Shown here in pieces: positions 22,201-33,556 of a DNA stretch of 64,000 bases. Where the stretch lies: contig OZ024783.1 in assembly GCA_964017065.1 (NCBI GenBank), positions 10,243,367 to 10,307,366 on the forward strand. The letters run 5' to 3'. The DNA is from Haliclona indistincta (taxonomy: Eukaryota > Porifera > Demospongiae > Haplosclerida > Chalinidae). Each line of letters begins with the position of its first letter. The first letter of the stretch is position 1. Position numbers and translations under genes: made by a program. The notes beneath the pieces were generated by a model. That model ran no database searches and had not been told where the DNA came from. It worked only from the letters and a program-made list of their open reading frames with translations.

Positions 22201-24967
22201 AACCATGGCCAAGTAGATGTTGTGCAGTTGCTTTTACAGGATAGAAGAGTAGATGCGTTGAGTACGGACAGATTTGGTAAGAGTCCAGCAGATTATGTTT
22301 ATTTCAGTAATAACAGCTATCAGTTATTGAAACTTTTTGAACCTCTTCTAAAGTCACGCGAGGATTTTCCCATTCATTTGTTTACAAAAGTTGTTCTTAC
22401 TGGAAACAGTGGAGCAGGAAAAAGTTCTCTAGCCAAAGTGATTGCTGAGCAAGACCCAGTGAACGTCTCTCGTCAAAGTGATACAGATTTCACAAGAAAA
22501 AGCATTCATAGTCATCATTCTAGAATTGAGTCTGAAGTGGAGACTCTCACTGCTGGTATAGATTCCTATATTGTTAAGAGTGAGGCTATTGGTAACTTTG
22601 TGCTGTATGACTTGGCAGGTCACTCAGAGTACTACTTTAGTCAAAGTGTTATTATGGAGACTGTGATACAGAAAACACCAGCCATCTTTATTGATCTAGT
22701 TGACTTTAGCAAAAGTGAAGAAGAGATAGCACAAGCTATTCATCACTGGCTCACCTTCATTGAAAGTACAACATCTAAAACTCAAGAAAAATCGTGTGTC
22801 ATGATTGTTGGTAGTCATACTGATCTTCTTACTGAACAACAGGTGATAAAAAAGACCACCTTAGTGAAAGACCTTGTTGACAGGCGAGTAAAAAAGCAAA
22901 AATATGAAGAGATTGTTGGAATGGACTGCCGTGTGGTTACTGATAAAATTACAAATGAGTTTTTTCCTTACATTTTAAATTGTCATACTACCATATCTGC
23001 TTATTCTCAACCTGTGAGTATCTACTGCCATGAGTTGTATGCATTTCTTCAAACAAAACTAGAGAAGACAGCTTGCCAGCTACTTGAACTTGTCTCCTTT
23101 CTTACTGCTGAAGAGGATTCACTTGTACCTTCAAATGTACCAATCCTCAGTGAATTGCTGGAAGATTTGAGTGGTAAAGGTGTTATAATCTACCTGAAGA
23201 ATGAGCAGTGTCTAGAGAAGAGCTGGGTGGTTGTGAAGAGAGAGATCATATTGAAGGATGTTAATGGAGAGTTGTTTAAACCCAAGTATTTCAAAGGACA
23301 TCATCCGATTGCTAGCAGTACTGGTATAATCCATATGTCATCTCTTGCAGAGCTCTTTCCTCAGTATGATCCAGAAATGTTAGTAGAGCTCATGATCAGA
23401 CTGGAGTTCTGCCATCCTGTGCATTTGTCTAAAATCAAAACTAACCTCCAGCCAATAGAAAGTTTTGTTTCTACCTCCATCGAAAACATGAAAGATACTC
23501 TTTTACTTTTCTTTCCATCGCTGCTACAAGCTGAGCAACCCCAAGCCCTTATTACTGAGGATCATTTGTTGAAGCAAGACAGATTTGGATGGTGCCTCGG
23601 TTGCAAGGACTATGAGTATCAATTTCTCACCAGTCGATTTCTTCATATTCTTCTTCTTCGTCTAGCCTATACCTTCCCTCTGCCTAGTGAGAAGTACACT
23701 AAGACTCATAATCTTCACGAGATTGAACAAAATTGTTCAGTGTGGCTAAACGGTATCTCATGGAACAATGAGGAAGGTATCACAACAGTAGTGGAGATTA
23801 TTCAGCAAAAGCGTTGGGTGGTAGTGACTATGTACTACGACAAGGACATGACCAGACCAGTGGAGTACAGCAAGCATCGCAGTGCTGTGATCAGACTGGT
23901 TCTAGAGCTTCAAAGGGAACTGGCTCCAAACCTGGATACATTCGAGTGTCTAATTTCACCATCTTTATCCCAGCAATGGCCATTGGAACATCTTCATGAG
24001 TCAGATCTGTTTCCAATTAAAAATGTAGCTAAGTGTATTCTTCTCAAGAAACCATTTGTACTCAGTTGTAATGGCAGACATAAGCTACTGACAAAAACTG
24101 CTGTGCCCTTTGAGCCATATGGTATTCTAACTCCTTCATCTGTGCGTGAGCTGGTGGACAGCAGTATAAGTGACCAAGCAGTCTCCTCTGCGCTTCTTGA
24201 TGAGGTGAAGAAGTACTGTCAGCAACCTCAGCTGGAGTCACAGAGCAATTTGAGATTAAGAGAATATCTTGAAAACATGAGCGTATTCACGGACAGGAAC
24301 CCTTTGGTGAGTAACACAATTTTTTATACCTGAACTGGCACTAATATCATGGTCTTTATAGTTCGTGGCAGAGGTAGACTTAGATGTCATCAAACAATCA
24401 GTACCAGCTGTTATGAGAGAACCAGGTGAATGTTTCCAATGTGGTATTAGCATAATAATAATAATTATTATTATCAGTATTAGTGAGGAATTCTCATGAT
24501 GAATCTGTTAGTGTGAAACATAATCCAGTGCCCACTGTTGATCTGTCCAATATACCAGATGATATGACACTGAGTGAGGATTTGTTTATCGCGACAAAGA
24601 TAGATTGTTTAATCTGTATCTCTGCAGACATCTCTGATCATCTTGCTGATCTGATTGTAGTCTTAAAACCCACTAATTGTATGTGGTTTGACCTAGGTCT
24701 ACAACTAGGCCTGGATTACTTTGATCTTGAAGAAATTAAAAAGAATAATAGAGATGTAGTGGGAGATTGTATGAGGAATATGCTTGCAGAATGGCTGAAG
24801 ATAGGAAAGGGCTGTGCTAAACAGACCCTCAAAACAGCACTATTGAAGATAGACTGCAAAATAGTGAGTTCATGCGTTGTACTTGTCATCAAGTCAATTT
24901 CATTAATTTTTAGGTAAGGACTTCTCAGGAGCATGATTTACAAATGTATCCAACATCACAGCACTAG
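19213..24967 (+). CDS. Ankyrin-Roc-COR-Death protein 1
   Basis: Five exons in phase: 19213-24306, 24362-24425, 24478-24573, 24628-24863, 24914-24967; about 1,847 residues. After a 70-residue head come ankyrin repeats to about residue 1040. Twelve consecutive 68-residue double-ankyrin units (217-1032) lie on exact 204-bp periods. Then Roc GTPase: P-loop GNSGAGKSS (about 1064), DLAG (about 1133), GSHTD (about 1200). COR follows (about 1260-1480; LSELLEDLSGKGVIIYLKN). The downstream exons encode a Death domain (LGLQLGLDYFDLEEIK, CMRNMLAEWL, ALLKIDCKI). Roco proteins are GTP-regulated scaffolds; a Death domain implies adaptor recruitment in cell-death or innate signalling. There is no kinase and no transmembrane segment, so a cytosolic protein is likely. 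The 54-bp intron 24574-24627 is in frame and stop-free, so it could be retained. Paralogue of 45506-50065. Confidence 0.9.
19861..22308 (+). repeat. 204-bp coding tandem repeat (12 units)
   Basis: Units start at 19861, 20065, 20269, 20473 and so on to 22105, always 204 bp apart, each beginning with GGTCA/GGCCA (Gly-His). Each encodes two ankyrin repeats (GHMDIIRYLITEQGCDP then MPIHIACLGGHLNVVKYLI). Central units are almost identical at DNA level; the first and last are diverged. The pattern fits recent expansion by unequal exchange or gene conversion. Confidence 0.95.
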
Positions 24968-26235
24968 CATTAATGTCAGTTGTCAGTATAATGTCAGTTT
25001 AACTAATAATTGTATTAAGTTCATACTATTTTCCTTTCTACAGTTTGCATATCTTCAATCTCATCTCTTTACATTACACTTTCTTCATAATTTTGATCTC
25101 TCTTATCATGCCTCTTTGCTCTGTAACGCTTTCCTGGACTTAGCATCATAATATCTGCTCTTCTGAATCAGTCTTTTTTTGGAATTAATCCATATCTTTG
25201 ATTACGTAAATGTTGGATTACAACTCTGAATGCTTACTTTTCTTACCATGCGACAATCCCACTATACCATGACAAAATGCCTTCTGTTTGTCTTCGATTG
25301 AGATGACTGTATTGTGACTGTCCCTTACTTTGTCATCGCAACTGTCATCTATGAATTTTAATGGATTATCTGACATCGCAAGACAAGGTGCCCGTAACAA
25401 GAATAATGGCTTCTGCTTGTAATATCGGTTAAAGACAGATTGGCGTATTTCTTCATCACCATCATCAGAACTTGCTAGTTAATGAAATACCTTACTCGAA
25501 TTGCATCATTCTATCAATCTTCAACTTATTCTACAGTTTATTTCGAGTGTCGAGTTTAGAGAAATTCTCTATAATTGTCTTCGATACTAGCTCTCCTTGA
25601 TTTCTCTATATCTTTCTTTGATCTCAACTGAGATCAGCTGCTTTAATTCTTAATTTATTATTAGATGCATATTATCATCATCACTATGCATCATGTGTGT
25701 GTCTCAATCCATGCTCATTGGAATGGATCTGAATACACTCTTTTAAATTAATATTATTAGATCCATAAGGATCAGCTTTTATTGATGACTATCATGGTTA
25801 GGTAGTCATCGGAATCACTCTTTCCTCTCTCTCTTTGATCCATCCCTGGATCAAAACATTAATTCTTTATTTTTATGATAGTGACACTCTCAGTTGCTCA
25901 AGTGCGATGACGTGCTCTTACATCATCCACTCTTGACTATTCATTTCTTCTCTCATCCTTATTCAACTGACCACAATCAGAACTAGAGCAACTGATGAAA
26001 CTCACTCATTATTTCTTTGTCTCTCTCTCTTCACCAATCAAGCTGTTGCCTGACACTTACAGCTTTGTCAAAAGCATTCTCTGCTCATTGCTACTTTATT
26101 CTTGTTCTCTCTTTCTTGTGTCAGCACTTGATTAATCTAACCAACAGTATTATAATTCCTCCTTTATGCTGTTGTTGATTTCTTTATCTTCATCTTTACT
26201 TCCAATTTCGCTATGGAACAATCCATAACCATCTC
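24968..26235. other. Intergenic block duplicated in unit 2
   Basis: Aligns with 50750-51640 (shared GATCAGCTGCTTTAATTCTT, GATGCATATTATCATCATCA, GCACTTGATTAATCTAACCA). T/C-rich with ATC-type words, no open frame of note. It may hold 5' sequence of the old REPS copy or regulatory DNA; I see no defined site. Confidence 0.55.
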
Positions 26236-26816
26236 TTGCTTTCTATACCTTGTATTTGTATGTTAGTAAGCATGCTCAAGCTTCTAATATCAAAGCCACC
26301 ATTACTCAAGTCAGCTCCTAATCTTCTCAAAGCTGAACCTTTCTCCGGTGGTCAATACTTGATCAAAATCAACAAAAAGTTCAAACAGGTCAGCATAGGA
26401 TGCTCACTTTCCCTCTCTCTTTACCAAGTTTTTTTGATCTCTTTGTAGAAACTAGCAAGGATAATACTACCACTGTGATATTGTTGTGCCTTGTATTATA
26501 GAGATCTCACCTCCACCTGGTTAGCAGCATCTGGTATAGTACATGTAGCTTACAAAAAGTCGATTTATGGTGGTGAGTAATTTTAGCATTAAAAATCATT
26601 GAGTACGGCTCTACTATTAAATCTTTTTTCTCCCTCATACAGTCTACAGTAGATACTGATATAGTTACATAACTGAAGAGACTAACCTAGAGATCAGTTC
26701 CTGTCCTTCTCAAGCACATGCTAGCCAGCAGGAACCAGTGTACCAGCCTAGTTTCAAGAGAATAGAAACTGGTGACTCACCTGAAGACAGTGCTGCTTAC
26801 TTGCAAAGAAAGGTGT
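26236..26816 (+). pseudogene. Older REPS relic, unit 1
   Basis: Short blocks match later REPS exons: LLKSAPNLLKAEPFSG (compare [12 protein letters not shown]), an exon-e-like block ending GATCTCACCTCCACCTGG, and EPVYQPSFKRIETGDSPED (compare [17 protein letters not shown]). All are separated by stops. This is a more diverged REPS copy lying upstream of the younger one, and a counterpart exists in unit 2 (51600-51961). Confidence 0.65.
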
Positions 26817-26908
26817 GTGTCTGTCATATTTACAGTAACTTGCACTTCAAATTGTGACTACGCAGACCAAACACAATGCTTACTTGCATTGCTTGTGTAT
26901 CATACGTA

Positions 26909-27053
26909 CAGTAGAACCTTGCTAATCTGGACAAGCACTTTTTGGATGTCTTGGTTAATGAGGTGTCATCATATCAGGAGTGAATCAACTGTTCCTATAC
27001 ATTATAGTGAGGTGTGACACATTTTAGAGGTGCGGTTTAGCGAGGTTCCATTG
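26909..27053. mobile_element. Tigger/pogo-like MITE relic
   Basis: Starts TA-CAGTAGAACCTTGCTAATC and ends TTTAGCGAGGTTCCATTG, an inverted pair like the TIRs at 37970-38141. The right TA has decayed (CA). Confidence 0.55.
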
Positions 27054-27960
27054 CACGCCTAATTTCCAGTGTGTAATCACACAGTCACTGTGCACCAAGC
27101 AAGATAATAGTACTGCAATGTCATTGTGTGGTTGTGGGTATTGTATAAGTATTAGTTATACCATGCCTACCCGTGTATCATTAATACACAAAGCAATAAC
27201 CAATAATGTTGGGTATTAATAAGCACTGTGGGCAGGGACTCACCTATGGTTGACCTAGCTGTAGATGTAGATCAAAGCCTACTTTTACACTTTGATGAGT
27301 TGTAGTATGTGTACATACATGCATTGGTACATGTAGGTCAATGTAGACTTACTGATCTTACATTCAAATTCTCTATCATCAAACTCTCTGTTACTGATGA
27401 TTAACAGACATGTACGAAATATTGTGTGATTTTTGTATTGTATGTGTAATTGAGTCTGTTTAGCAAGATTTCTTTTTTCTACTTCAGAGACTCGTCGTTC
27501 TAAAATAAGATTTTCCTTACCGTCTCCTCCTTCATCTTCTGCTCCTAATTCACACACCTCCATTACCGACCCTACAATACAAAGCTCAAAAGATATAGAC
27601 GAAAAGATCAGAATCGCCCACCAAGAAATCACTATTGAATCAAAAGTCAGCTCCTAATCTTCTCGAACCTTCCGCTTCATCGAGTGAGAAAGATATTTTA
27701 TCGATCACTCAAGACTCGAGTCAAAAGAAGTCTAAGAAAGAAGACGACGAAAGGGAGAGTCGAGTCATTCACTGAGCCAGTTGGAAGGCAAAGATCTTAG
27801 TAAAGGAAGCAAGCAAGCAAGCAGTTTCAAGACAACGCACACTATCACCTGATTCAGCTGATGACAAGTTTGTGAAGGGACATGCTCGTAACCCATCATG
27901 GGGTATGATACTGAAGGATGAAAAAAATCCAAGTGAGTTGAGGCAAAATGCTTATGCAGT

Positions 27961-28340
27961 TTATCCTCCTTTCTCTCTCTCCCTCTCTATTTCTCTTCCT
28001 CCTTCCCCCTCTCCCTCCCTATTTCTCTTCCTCCCTCCCCCTCCCCCTCCCCCTCCCCCTCTTCCTCTCTTCTTCCCTCCCTCCCTCCCTCCCTTTCCCT
28101 CCCTCCCTCCCTCCCTTTCCCTCCCTCCCTCCCTCCCTCCCTCCCTCCCTTTCCCTCCCTCCCTCCCTCCCTTTCCCTCCCTCCCTCCCTCCCTCCCTCC
28201 CTCCCTCCCTCCCTTTCCCTCCCTCCCTCCTTTTCCCTCTTTCCCTTTCCCTCCCTCCCTTTCCCTCCCTCCCTCCCTTTCCCTCCCTCCCTCTCTCCGT
28301 CTCCCTCCCTCCATCTTCCTCTCCCTCCTTCTTTCCTCTC
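27961..28340 (+). repeat. Polypyrimidine tract (CCCTCC/TTTCCC)n
   Basis: About 380 bp almost purely C and T on the plus strand, made of CCCT and TTTCCC units, in the intron before the TGACGGATGATC exon. The equivalent intron in unit 2 has only about 150 bp (59640-59787). Mirror-symmetric polypurine-polypyrimidine DNA of this kind can adopt triplex structures. Confidence 0.95.
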
Positions 28341-28397
28341 AGTGACGGATGATCTACCATCAGCAGAACCTCCTAAACTACCACCAGTGAGTATATT

Positions 28398-28480
28398 TCA
28401 CACACACACGCACACACACACACACACACGCACACACACACACACACACGCACACACACACACACACTCACACACACTTC
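28398..28480 (+). repeat. (CA)n microsatellite
   Basis: CA dinucleotide array with CG interruptions at the start of the intron after the 28343-28386 exon. The unit 2 counterpart is at about 59848-59909. Confidence 0.95.
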
Positions 28481-29013
28481 ACTTTGTTTCACTCACCTGT
28501 AGAGAACTAGCAAGCATAATCTCAGTGCTAATATTGTTGATGAGACCTCACCTCCTCCGGGTCAGTTGTCATGATCAGCATCTACAGGTAGCTTAGCCAG
28601 CATTGGAAGAGGAACATCAATATCAGTGGTGAGTGTACAGACATTACAAGCCACTGGGAAGCTTTATACTGTACACAACAAACCACTGAGTTACTGCTCT
28701 ATAGCAGACACTAGTCCTGATTTAGTGAATCTTGCTTTATACTGTACACAACAAACCACTGTGTTACTGCTCTGTAGCAATCTTAATGTTCTTCTCACTC
28801 CACAGAAGGCACGTAGTCCACCAGTAGATTCTGATAGTTTACTGACCTCCATGGAGCTAGTCACAGAGACTAGCCTACCAAAGAGACCAGCTCCTGCCCC
28901 GCCCACTAGGCCCAAGCCACCTCGCAAGGTACCAATGTACCCGCCTAGTTTCAAGAGAGTGGAAGCTGGTGACTCACCTGAAGATTGTGACCTAGTCATG
29001 TCCGTAGAAGAAA

Positions 29014-29053
29014 GGTGTGTGTGTGTGTGGTGTGTGCGTGTGTGTGTGTGTGG

Positions 29054-29085
<32 letters not shown>

Positions 29086-29105
29086 AGTGAGTGTGTGTGT
29101 GTGCA
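29014..29105 (+). repeat. (GT)n microsatellite
   Basis: GT array following the splice donor after 29014. A SINE has inserted in it, so the GT array resumes at about 29505-29565. Confidence 0.9.
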
Positions 29106-29106
29106 T

Positions 29107-29505
29107 GTGGGTGCCCTGGTGGTTCAACTGGTAGAGTCTTGGATTTATACCCAAGAGGACACTGGTTCGAATCCCAGAGCAGGAGGGAAAAAAAAACAAC
29201 AAAAAAGAGCATCATAAGTGCTCCAGCCCACCAGCCCACCCATCTGTAAAACGGGTACCTAGTCTTGTACTGGGGAGCAAAGCACACTGGCTGTGTCTCA
29301 TTGTCCACTAATGGTAGTTGTGGGACATATGGTGCCCACACCGGCAGTGGGAGGCACAGTTGGTACCTCCTGCGAGCTCCTTGCCCGGGCTCCAGGAGTG
29401 CTCATACCACCGGCACATCGTACCTGCTTAGTGCACAGGTGCCCTGGCTTGTCCAGAAACGAGTGACCTGTAATAGGCAGTGAAGGGCTTTGCTTTTTTT
29501 GCTTT
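29107..29505 (+). mobile_element. tRNA-derived SINE
   Basis: The head (about 29110-29185) resembles a tRNA: A-box-like TGGTTCAACTGGTAGAG, an anticodon stem CTTGG/CCAAG, and a perfect B box GGTTCGAATCC. An A-rich linker and a 300-bp body follow, and the element ends before the GT array resumes. The unit 2 paralogue (60373-60520) lacks it entirely, and GTGTGTGCATGTG-like sequence flanks both sides here, consistent with a target duplication in the GT tract. Confidence 0.8.
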
Positions 29506-29940
29506 TGTGTGTGTGCATATGTGTGAGAGGGCGTATGTGTGTGTGTGAGTGCGTGTGTGTGTGTATCGGTACTTTTTTTCCCTATCAATAATGGTACATA
29601 TGTGCCTATATCGGTAGTTCCAGTGACTAGTACAATGCATGCATCAACAACAAAATCTGATTTTAGTTGTTACTTTGTGTTCAGGTCAAGTTTAGTTGAG
29701 TCATACAAGAAGAAGACTAAAGTTGAGTTACAGCGTTCTATCAAATCTCTCAAGGATGACAATGCTATGTTCACTAACCTCAATCAAGACTTGAGAAGAA
29801 TATTAACAGGAGTAAGTAGGGTGCATGCAAAATAAGTACTGTGTGATACATACATGTATGTACTATTAACCTCCATGATGTGATAGCCTTTGGTATCTAG
29901 GTCCCTGGGTGTGTGGGTTAAGCATTTGGGTCTGTCTATA

Positions 29941-30934
29941 CAGTGCTTACAGCCTAAAGAGGGCACTCATCTGATTTTTTAATTTAGTCTACAAAACTTT
30001 CTACATCACTATTTCTATAGCATTAATGCAGATTGCAACTTTGACCATGAGAAAATACAAGACACACGATGCTCTACGGCTCTCTCCCATTGACAATAGC
30101 GCCATGTTTATGACATCACTACAATTTGTACGACGTCACGACGAACCACACCTACGACACAGCAGCCACTGTCTAGCGCCACAACGAGGCTTGGCGGTTA
30201 TTATTCCTCGAGCTTAGCTAATATCTATGCTGCAGAAGCACGCTTAAGAACGGGCAAAGCGCAAAACACAGATTTTGATCGCCGCCATTCTTGCCGCTCG
30301 ACGGTTAGCGGCGCAGCGCACGCAGAAATGCGTAATCGATAAACGCTCATATTGGATGAATATCATTATAACACGGCAGAGAGTCGAAGTGACAGCTAAA
30401 AGTTGGTGTTCTCGACGACCGCGTTTGCGCATGGATGGACGTATCACGCTAGTTTAAAAACTAGTGAAAACAACAAGTATTCGGCTATCTATATATCAAG
30501 TGGTTTTTCTTAACTCGCAAAGCTGTTGAATTCTCAGCTTAAAGCAATTTTCAACTCAAAAACACTACAATTTCTGTCCTTTTTGGCTTCCTACATTAGC
30601 ATGGATCAAAGATAAGCCTCCAAACTTTGTGAGATGAACAAAGACCTACCTTACAATCAAACAGTAAATGGTTTTTGCTTAACTCAAAACAGCACTAAAA
30701 TGCTGGCTTAAAGGTCATTTGCAATTGGAAGGTGTCAACTTGTATCACTTAAACATTATTATTTTCATAACCACATAGAATTACTATTTGTAATTTGACT
30801 AACATAGGCAGAGAGGATCATTCTACACTTACACCAACTTTGGAAGCAATAGCTCCCAGAATAATGTTTTTACAACAAAATATGTACTGAGTTGCTAAAA
30901 TCAGCTGAGTGCCCTCTTTAGGCTATATGCACTG
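29941..30934. mobile_element. TA-targeting element (Tc1/mariner-type ends)
   Basis: Inverted ends of about 38 bp: CAGTGCTTACAGCCTAAAGA on the left, and CAGTGCATATAGCCTAAAGA as the complement of the right. TA is on both sides (29939-29940, 30935-30936). Unit 2 shows the empty site GTCTATATGCATAACAG near 61490. No transposase. Its inner part (TTTTTCTTAACTCGCAAAG) is shared with the foldback element at 61832-63076. Confidence 0.85.
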
Positions 30935-31335
30935 TATGCATAACAGTGTGTGACCAAAAAATCTAAAAATTATTTTACTGCTTTACCTCTCAATGATAAC
31001 CATAAAAATAGCTCTCCACTGCTTGTTGTGAAATGTTTATTCTTCGAAAGACACTTTGTGATGTTGGGAGAACTTTTTGACGTGTGCTATGACAATGCTT
31101 TTTAAATAGCTTCTCCGCTAATTAGAACATGGTAACTATAAGGCCAACAATGATGAGACTATTTATTAGCAAACACATCAGAGTGCGTACTCACTGTGAC
31201 CCCCAGCTGCATTACGAGAACATTAATTATAATAATACGTCAACTTGCTGCAGTCCCAGCTTATAGGGTATAAAGAACTCTTGTTAAGAATTGTTTCCTG
31301 AGGGTGAAGCCTAAAAAATTGGGGTGTGAGATTAA

Positions 31336-31931
31336 CCCTTTAAGCCCTATTGATGCCTTTTTGCGTCATTATTGACTCCACCTACTCTAGACGTCATAAA
31401 TAGTGTGAAAAGTGCTCTAGAAAGGTCAGATCAAGTTTAATTGCAAAAGATGACTACCTGAAAACCCACTGATTGTCGGCGCCCTCCCCACTAAAACGTA
31501 GAGCACGGGGTGGAATTTTAAAGGAGATGTCCTCCCGGTAACCCGGGGTTCGAATGGGCAGAGCCCTTCACCACTTTTGGCATTTTAAGGCTTCAGGATG
31601 CCCGGAAATGCATACTAGGGCATAGAATATGGTCTAAACTATGCTGTTTGCTCACCTGGGCACCACCAGGTTTTTGTATCAGTCACCAGGGCTGAACGAT
31701 GACCAAAATTGGCAGAAAAATGACGAGGTCGCAGCACTTAAGCGGCTTCAGTTCCGAAGTGGGAGTGGCCAACTCAACAGTTTAGTACATGGTCGTAAAC
31801 AGTGACATGCCTGGAAAAAAACAGTGCTAGTTTGGAACAGCTAACGTACTGCATGTTATAGAAAATCGCAAGACAAACTGTCATTTTAGAGCAACTCAAA
31901 TTTTTGTCAAAATAATTCAGTAAGTAATGGG
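31336..31931 (+). mobile_element. TTAA MITE family, copy c
   Basis: 596 bp between TTAA at 31332-31335 and 31932-31935. Starts CCCTTTAAGCCCTATTGATG and ends CAGTAAGTAATGGG. The unit 2 paralogue has an uninterrupted AGATTAAAATAG at about 61811-61822. Confidence 0.88.
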
Positions 31932-31935
31932 TTAA

Positions 31936-32870
31936 AAATTAGTGACAGCAACTAAAAGGGGTGAGCACCCTCTGCCTCCTAATATTGTATTACATCATGG
32001 GGTCTCCCCCATAGAAGATGCAATCTCTCTCAACTCAAATATCAGTAGTGGCATACCTACACATACATGTACAGGACAATGTGATATTAAAGGTAAAGTT
32101 GAGTTACTATAATGGTATTCATTGTCTACTGTGCTATTTATAGCCTGAGTTAGTGCTTTAAGCCAGGAAAACCCGAACTATTCTTTCTTGCTGCCCTTTG
32201 CACAATATAATCTACAGTGTCCTGGCTATTACTTGCCCGTTTTACAAGGAAAATAGGCCATGAGCCAGAGCCCAAAATTTTGGCTTTTGGTATCATCTGG
32301 AGGGACTAAGGTTCATAGTATTTTTTTAGAAGCCCTACACTTCTAGAATCAGAAAATGTGTGATAGCATTGCCGAAATAGTAGCTTTTGTGTTTTATCAA
32401 GGTTTTTGTATCTACTGTTAGCAAGCTTGAATAATGATTAGGTAGTAATTAAATTCATGCTCCTCTAATCATATTCACAACAATGATTCTGATTATCAAG
32501 CAATGAAACTACTTATACATGTACTTCATGCTGTAAGATTATCGAAGAAAGCTATATTAATACTTAGACTGTAGTGATCTGCTCTGAAGGCAGATGCCCT
32601 TGGCATGTCATAGCAAGATAAGGACATGTTTGTTCCTTGTGTGGAACTAAAACCCAGAGAAGATGGGTATAAAAAACAGCATGAAGATGGGTATAAGTAA
32701 CTTGCTGCTACATACTGCATAGTAGTATAGATGTATACAGAGCCATTATTGTATACATGCTTATACATTGGATGAGACAATGCCAAGAGTTTTTGCAGCT
32801 AAAGCAAAGTAAAGACTACAGACCTGCATTAAAGAAATCAGAATAAGTTTCTTGACTTGAATTAGGAATG
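31936..32870. other. Intronic/unaligned sequence of unit 1
   Basis: The first part (to about 32095) aligns with unit 2 near 63080-63225. After that it has no counterpart in unit 2. No gene seen. Confidence 0.45.
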
Positions 32871-33262
32871 GTACCTAGCAAAAGCATTCTGTACCTAGCA
32901 GGAGCATTCTGTACCTATAGCAGGAGCATTCTGTACCTAGCAGGAGCATTCTGTACCTAGCAGGAGCATTCTGTACCTAGCAGGAGCATTCTGTACCTAG
33001 CAGGAGCATTCTGTACCTAGCAGGAGCATTCTGTACCTATAGCAGGAGCATTCTGTACCTATAGCAGGAGCATTCTGTACCTATAGCAGGAGCATTCTGT
33101 ACCTATAGCAGGAGCATTCTGTACCTATAGCAGGAGCATTCTGTACCTATAGCAGGAGCATTCTGTACCTATAGCAGGAGCATTCTGTACCTATAGCAGG
33201 AGCATTCTGTACCTATAGCAGGAGCATTCTGTACCTATAGCAGGAGCATTCTGTACCTAGCT
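32871..33262 (+). repeat. 20/22-bp minisatellite, 18 copies
   Basis: Eighteen head-to-tail copies of GTACCTAGCAGGAGCATTCT (20 bp) or its 22-bp version with an extra AT (CCTATAGC). The third unit is 22 bp, units 4-8 are 20 bp, and units 9-18 (33033-33252) are all 22 bp. A partial unit ends it. Confidence 0.97.
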
Positions 33263-33556
33263 TTCTCCTAAACTAGATAGTATTTATGCTCATCCCTTCT
33301 ACCAGCATATAGTGACTAATTATTGATCTCATGCAGACACCACCTGTATGTACCAAAATGAGATTTAATCAACAGCTATGCATGCCGATATAATTATGAA
33401 AGGCAAAGGACTATGCATGCTATTAAGTCAAGGGCTGACTACTAAGCAGGACAGCCAGGTAGCACTGTATTATAGGCCAGAGAGGTGACAGGTCCAGTTA
33501 GCCGAGGATGAAAATTGTAAGAAAAGAAGCTAAAGAGCAGTTGGTACAACAGTTAA

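Larger units (their letters stand above)
27488..29811 (+). pseudogene. REPS-like pseudogene, unit 1
   Basis: Corresponds exon by exon to the intact gene at 52095-63324, but is disabled. The large exon (from about 27488) has a one-base gain (GACGAAAAGATC for GACGAAACATC) and an internal loss of roughly 650 bp, joining the EPVG and GGEDLSKE regions. The next exons are 28343-28386, 28503-28628 (CGA changed to TGA stop at 28572-28574), 28806-29014 and 29685-29811, all with preserved splice sites; the last exon copy is at 35535-35585. The EH-domain exons are absent from this unit. Later exons still read cleanly ([34 protein letters not shown]), so inactivation is recent. The original role would have been an endocytic adaptor. 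Confidence 0.8.

Noticed and set aside
27948..28360. Pro/Ser/Leu-rich and Glu/Gly/Arg-rich open frames on both strands
   Set aside because: Translations of a simple C/T tract inside an intron.
29107..29185. Functional tRNA gene
   Set aside because: The B box and one stem fit, but the anticodon loop is 8 nt, acceptor pairing is poor and a long body follows; a SINE head.
28691..29640. His/Thr/Val-rich open frames around CA and GT arrays
   Set aside because: Microsatellite translation; only the [10 protein letters not shown] exon on the plus strand is real coding relic.
32871..33262. CRISPR-like regular array
   Set aside because: Head-to-tail units with no spacers, in a eukaryotic genome; a minisatellite.
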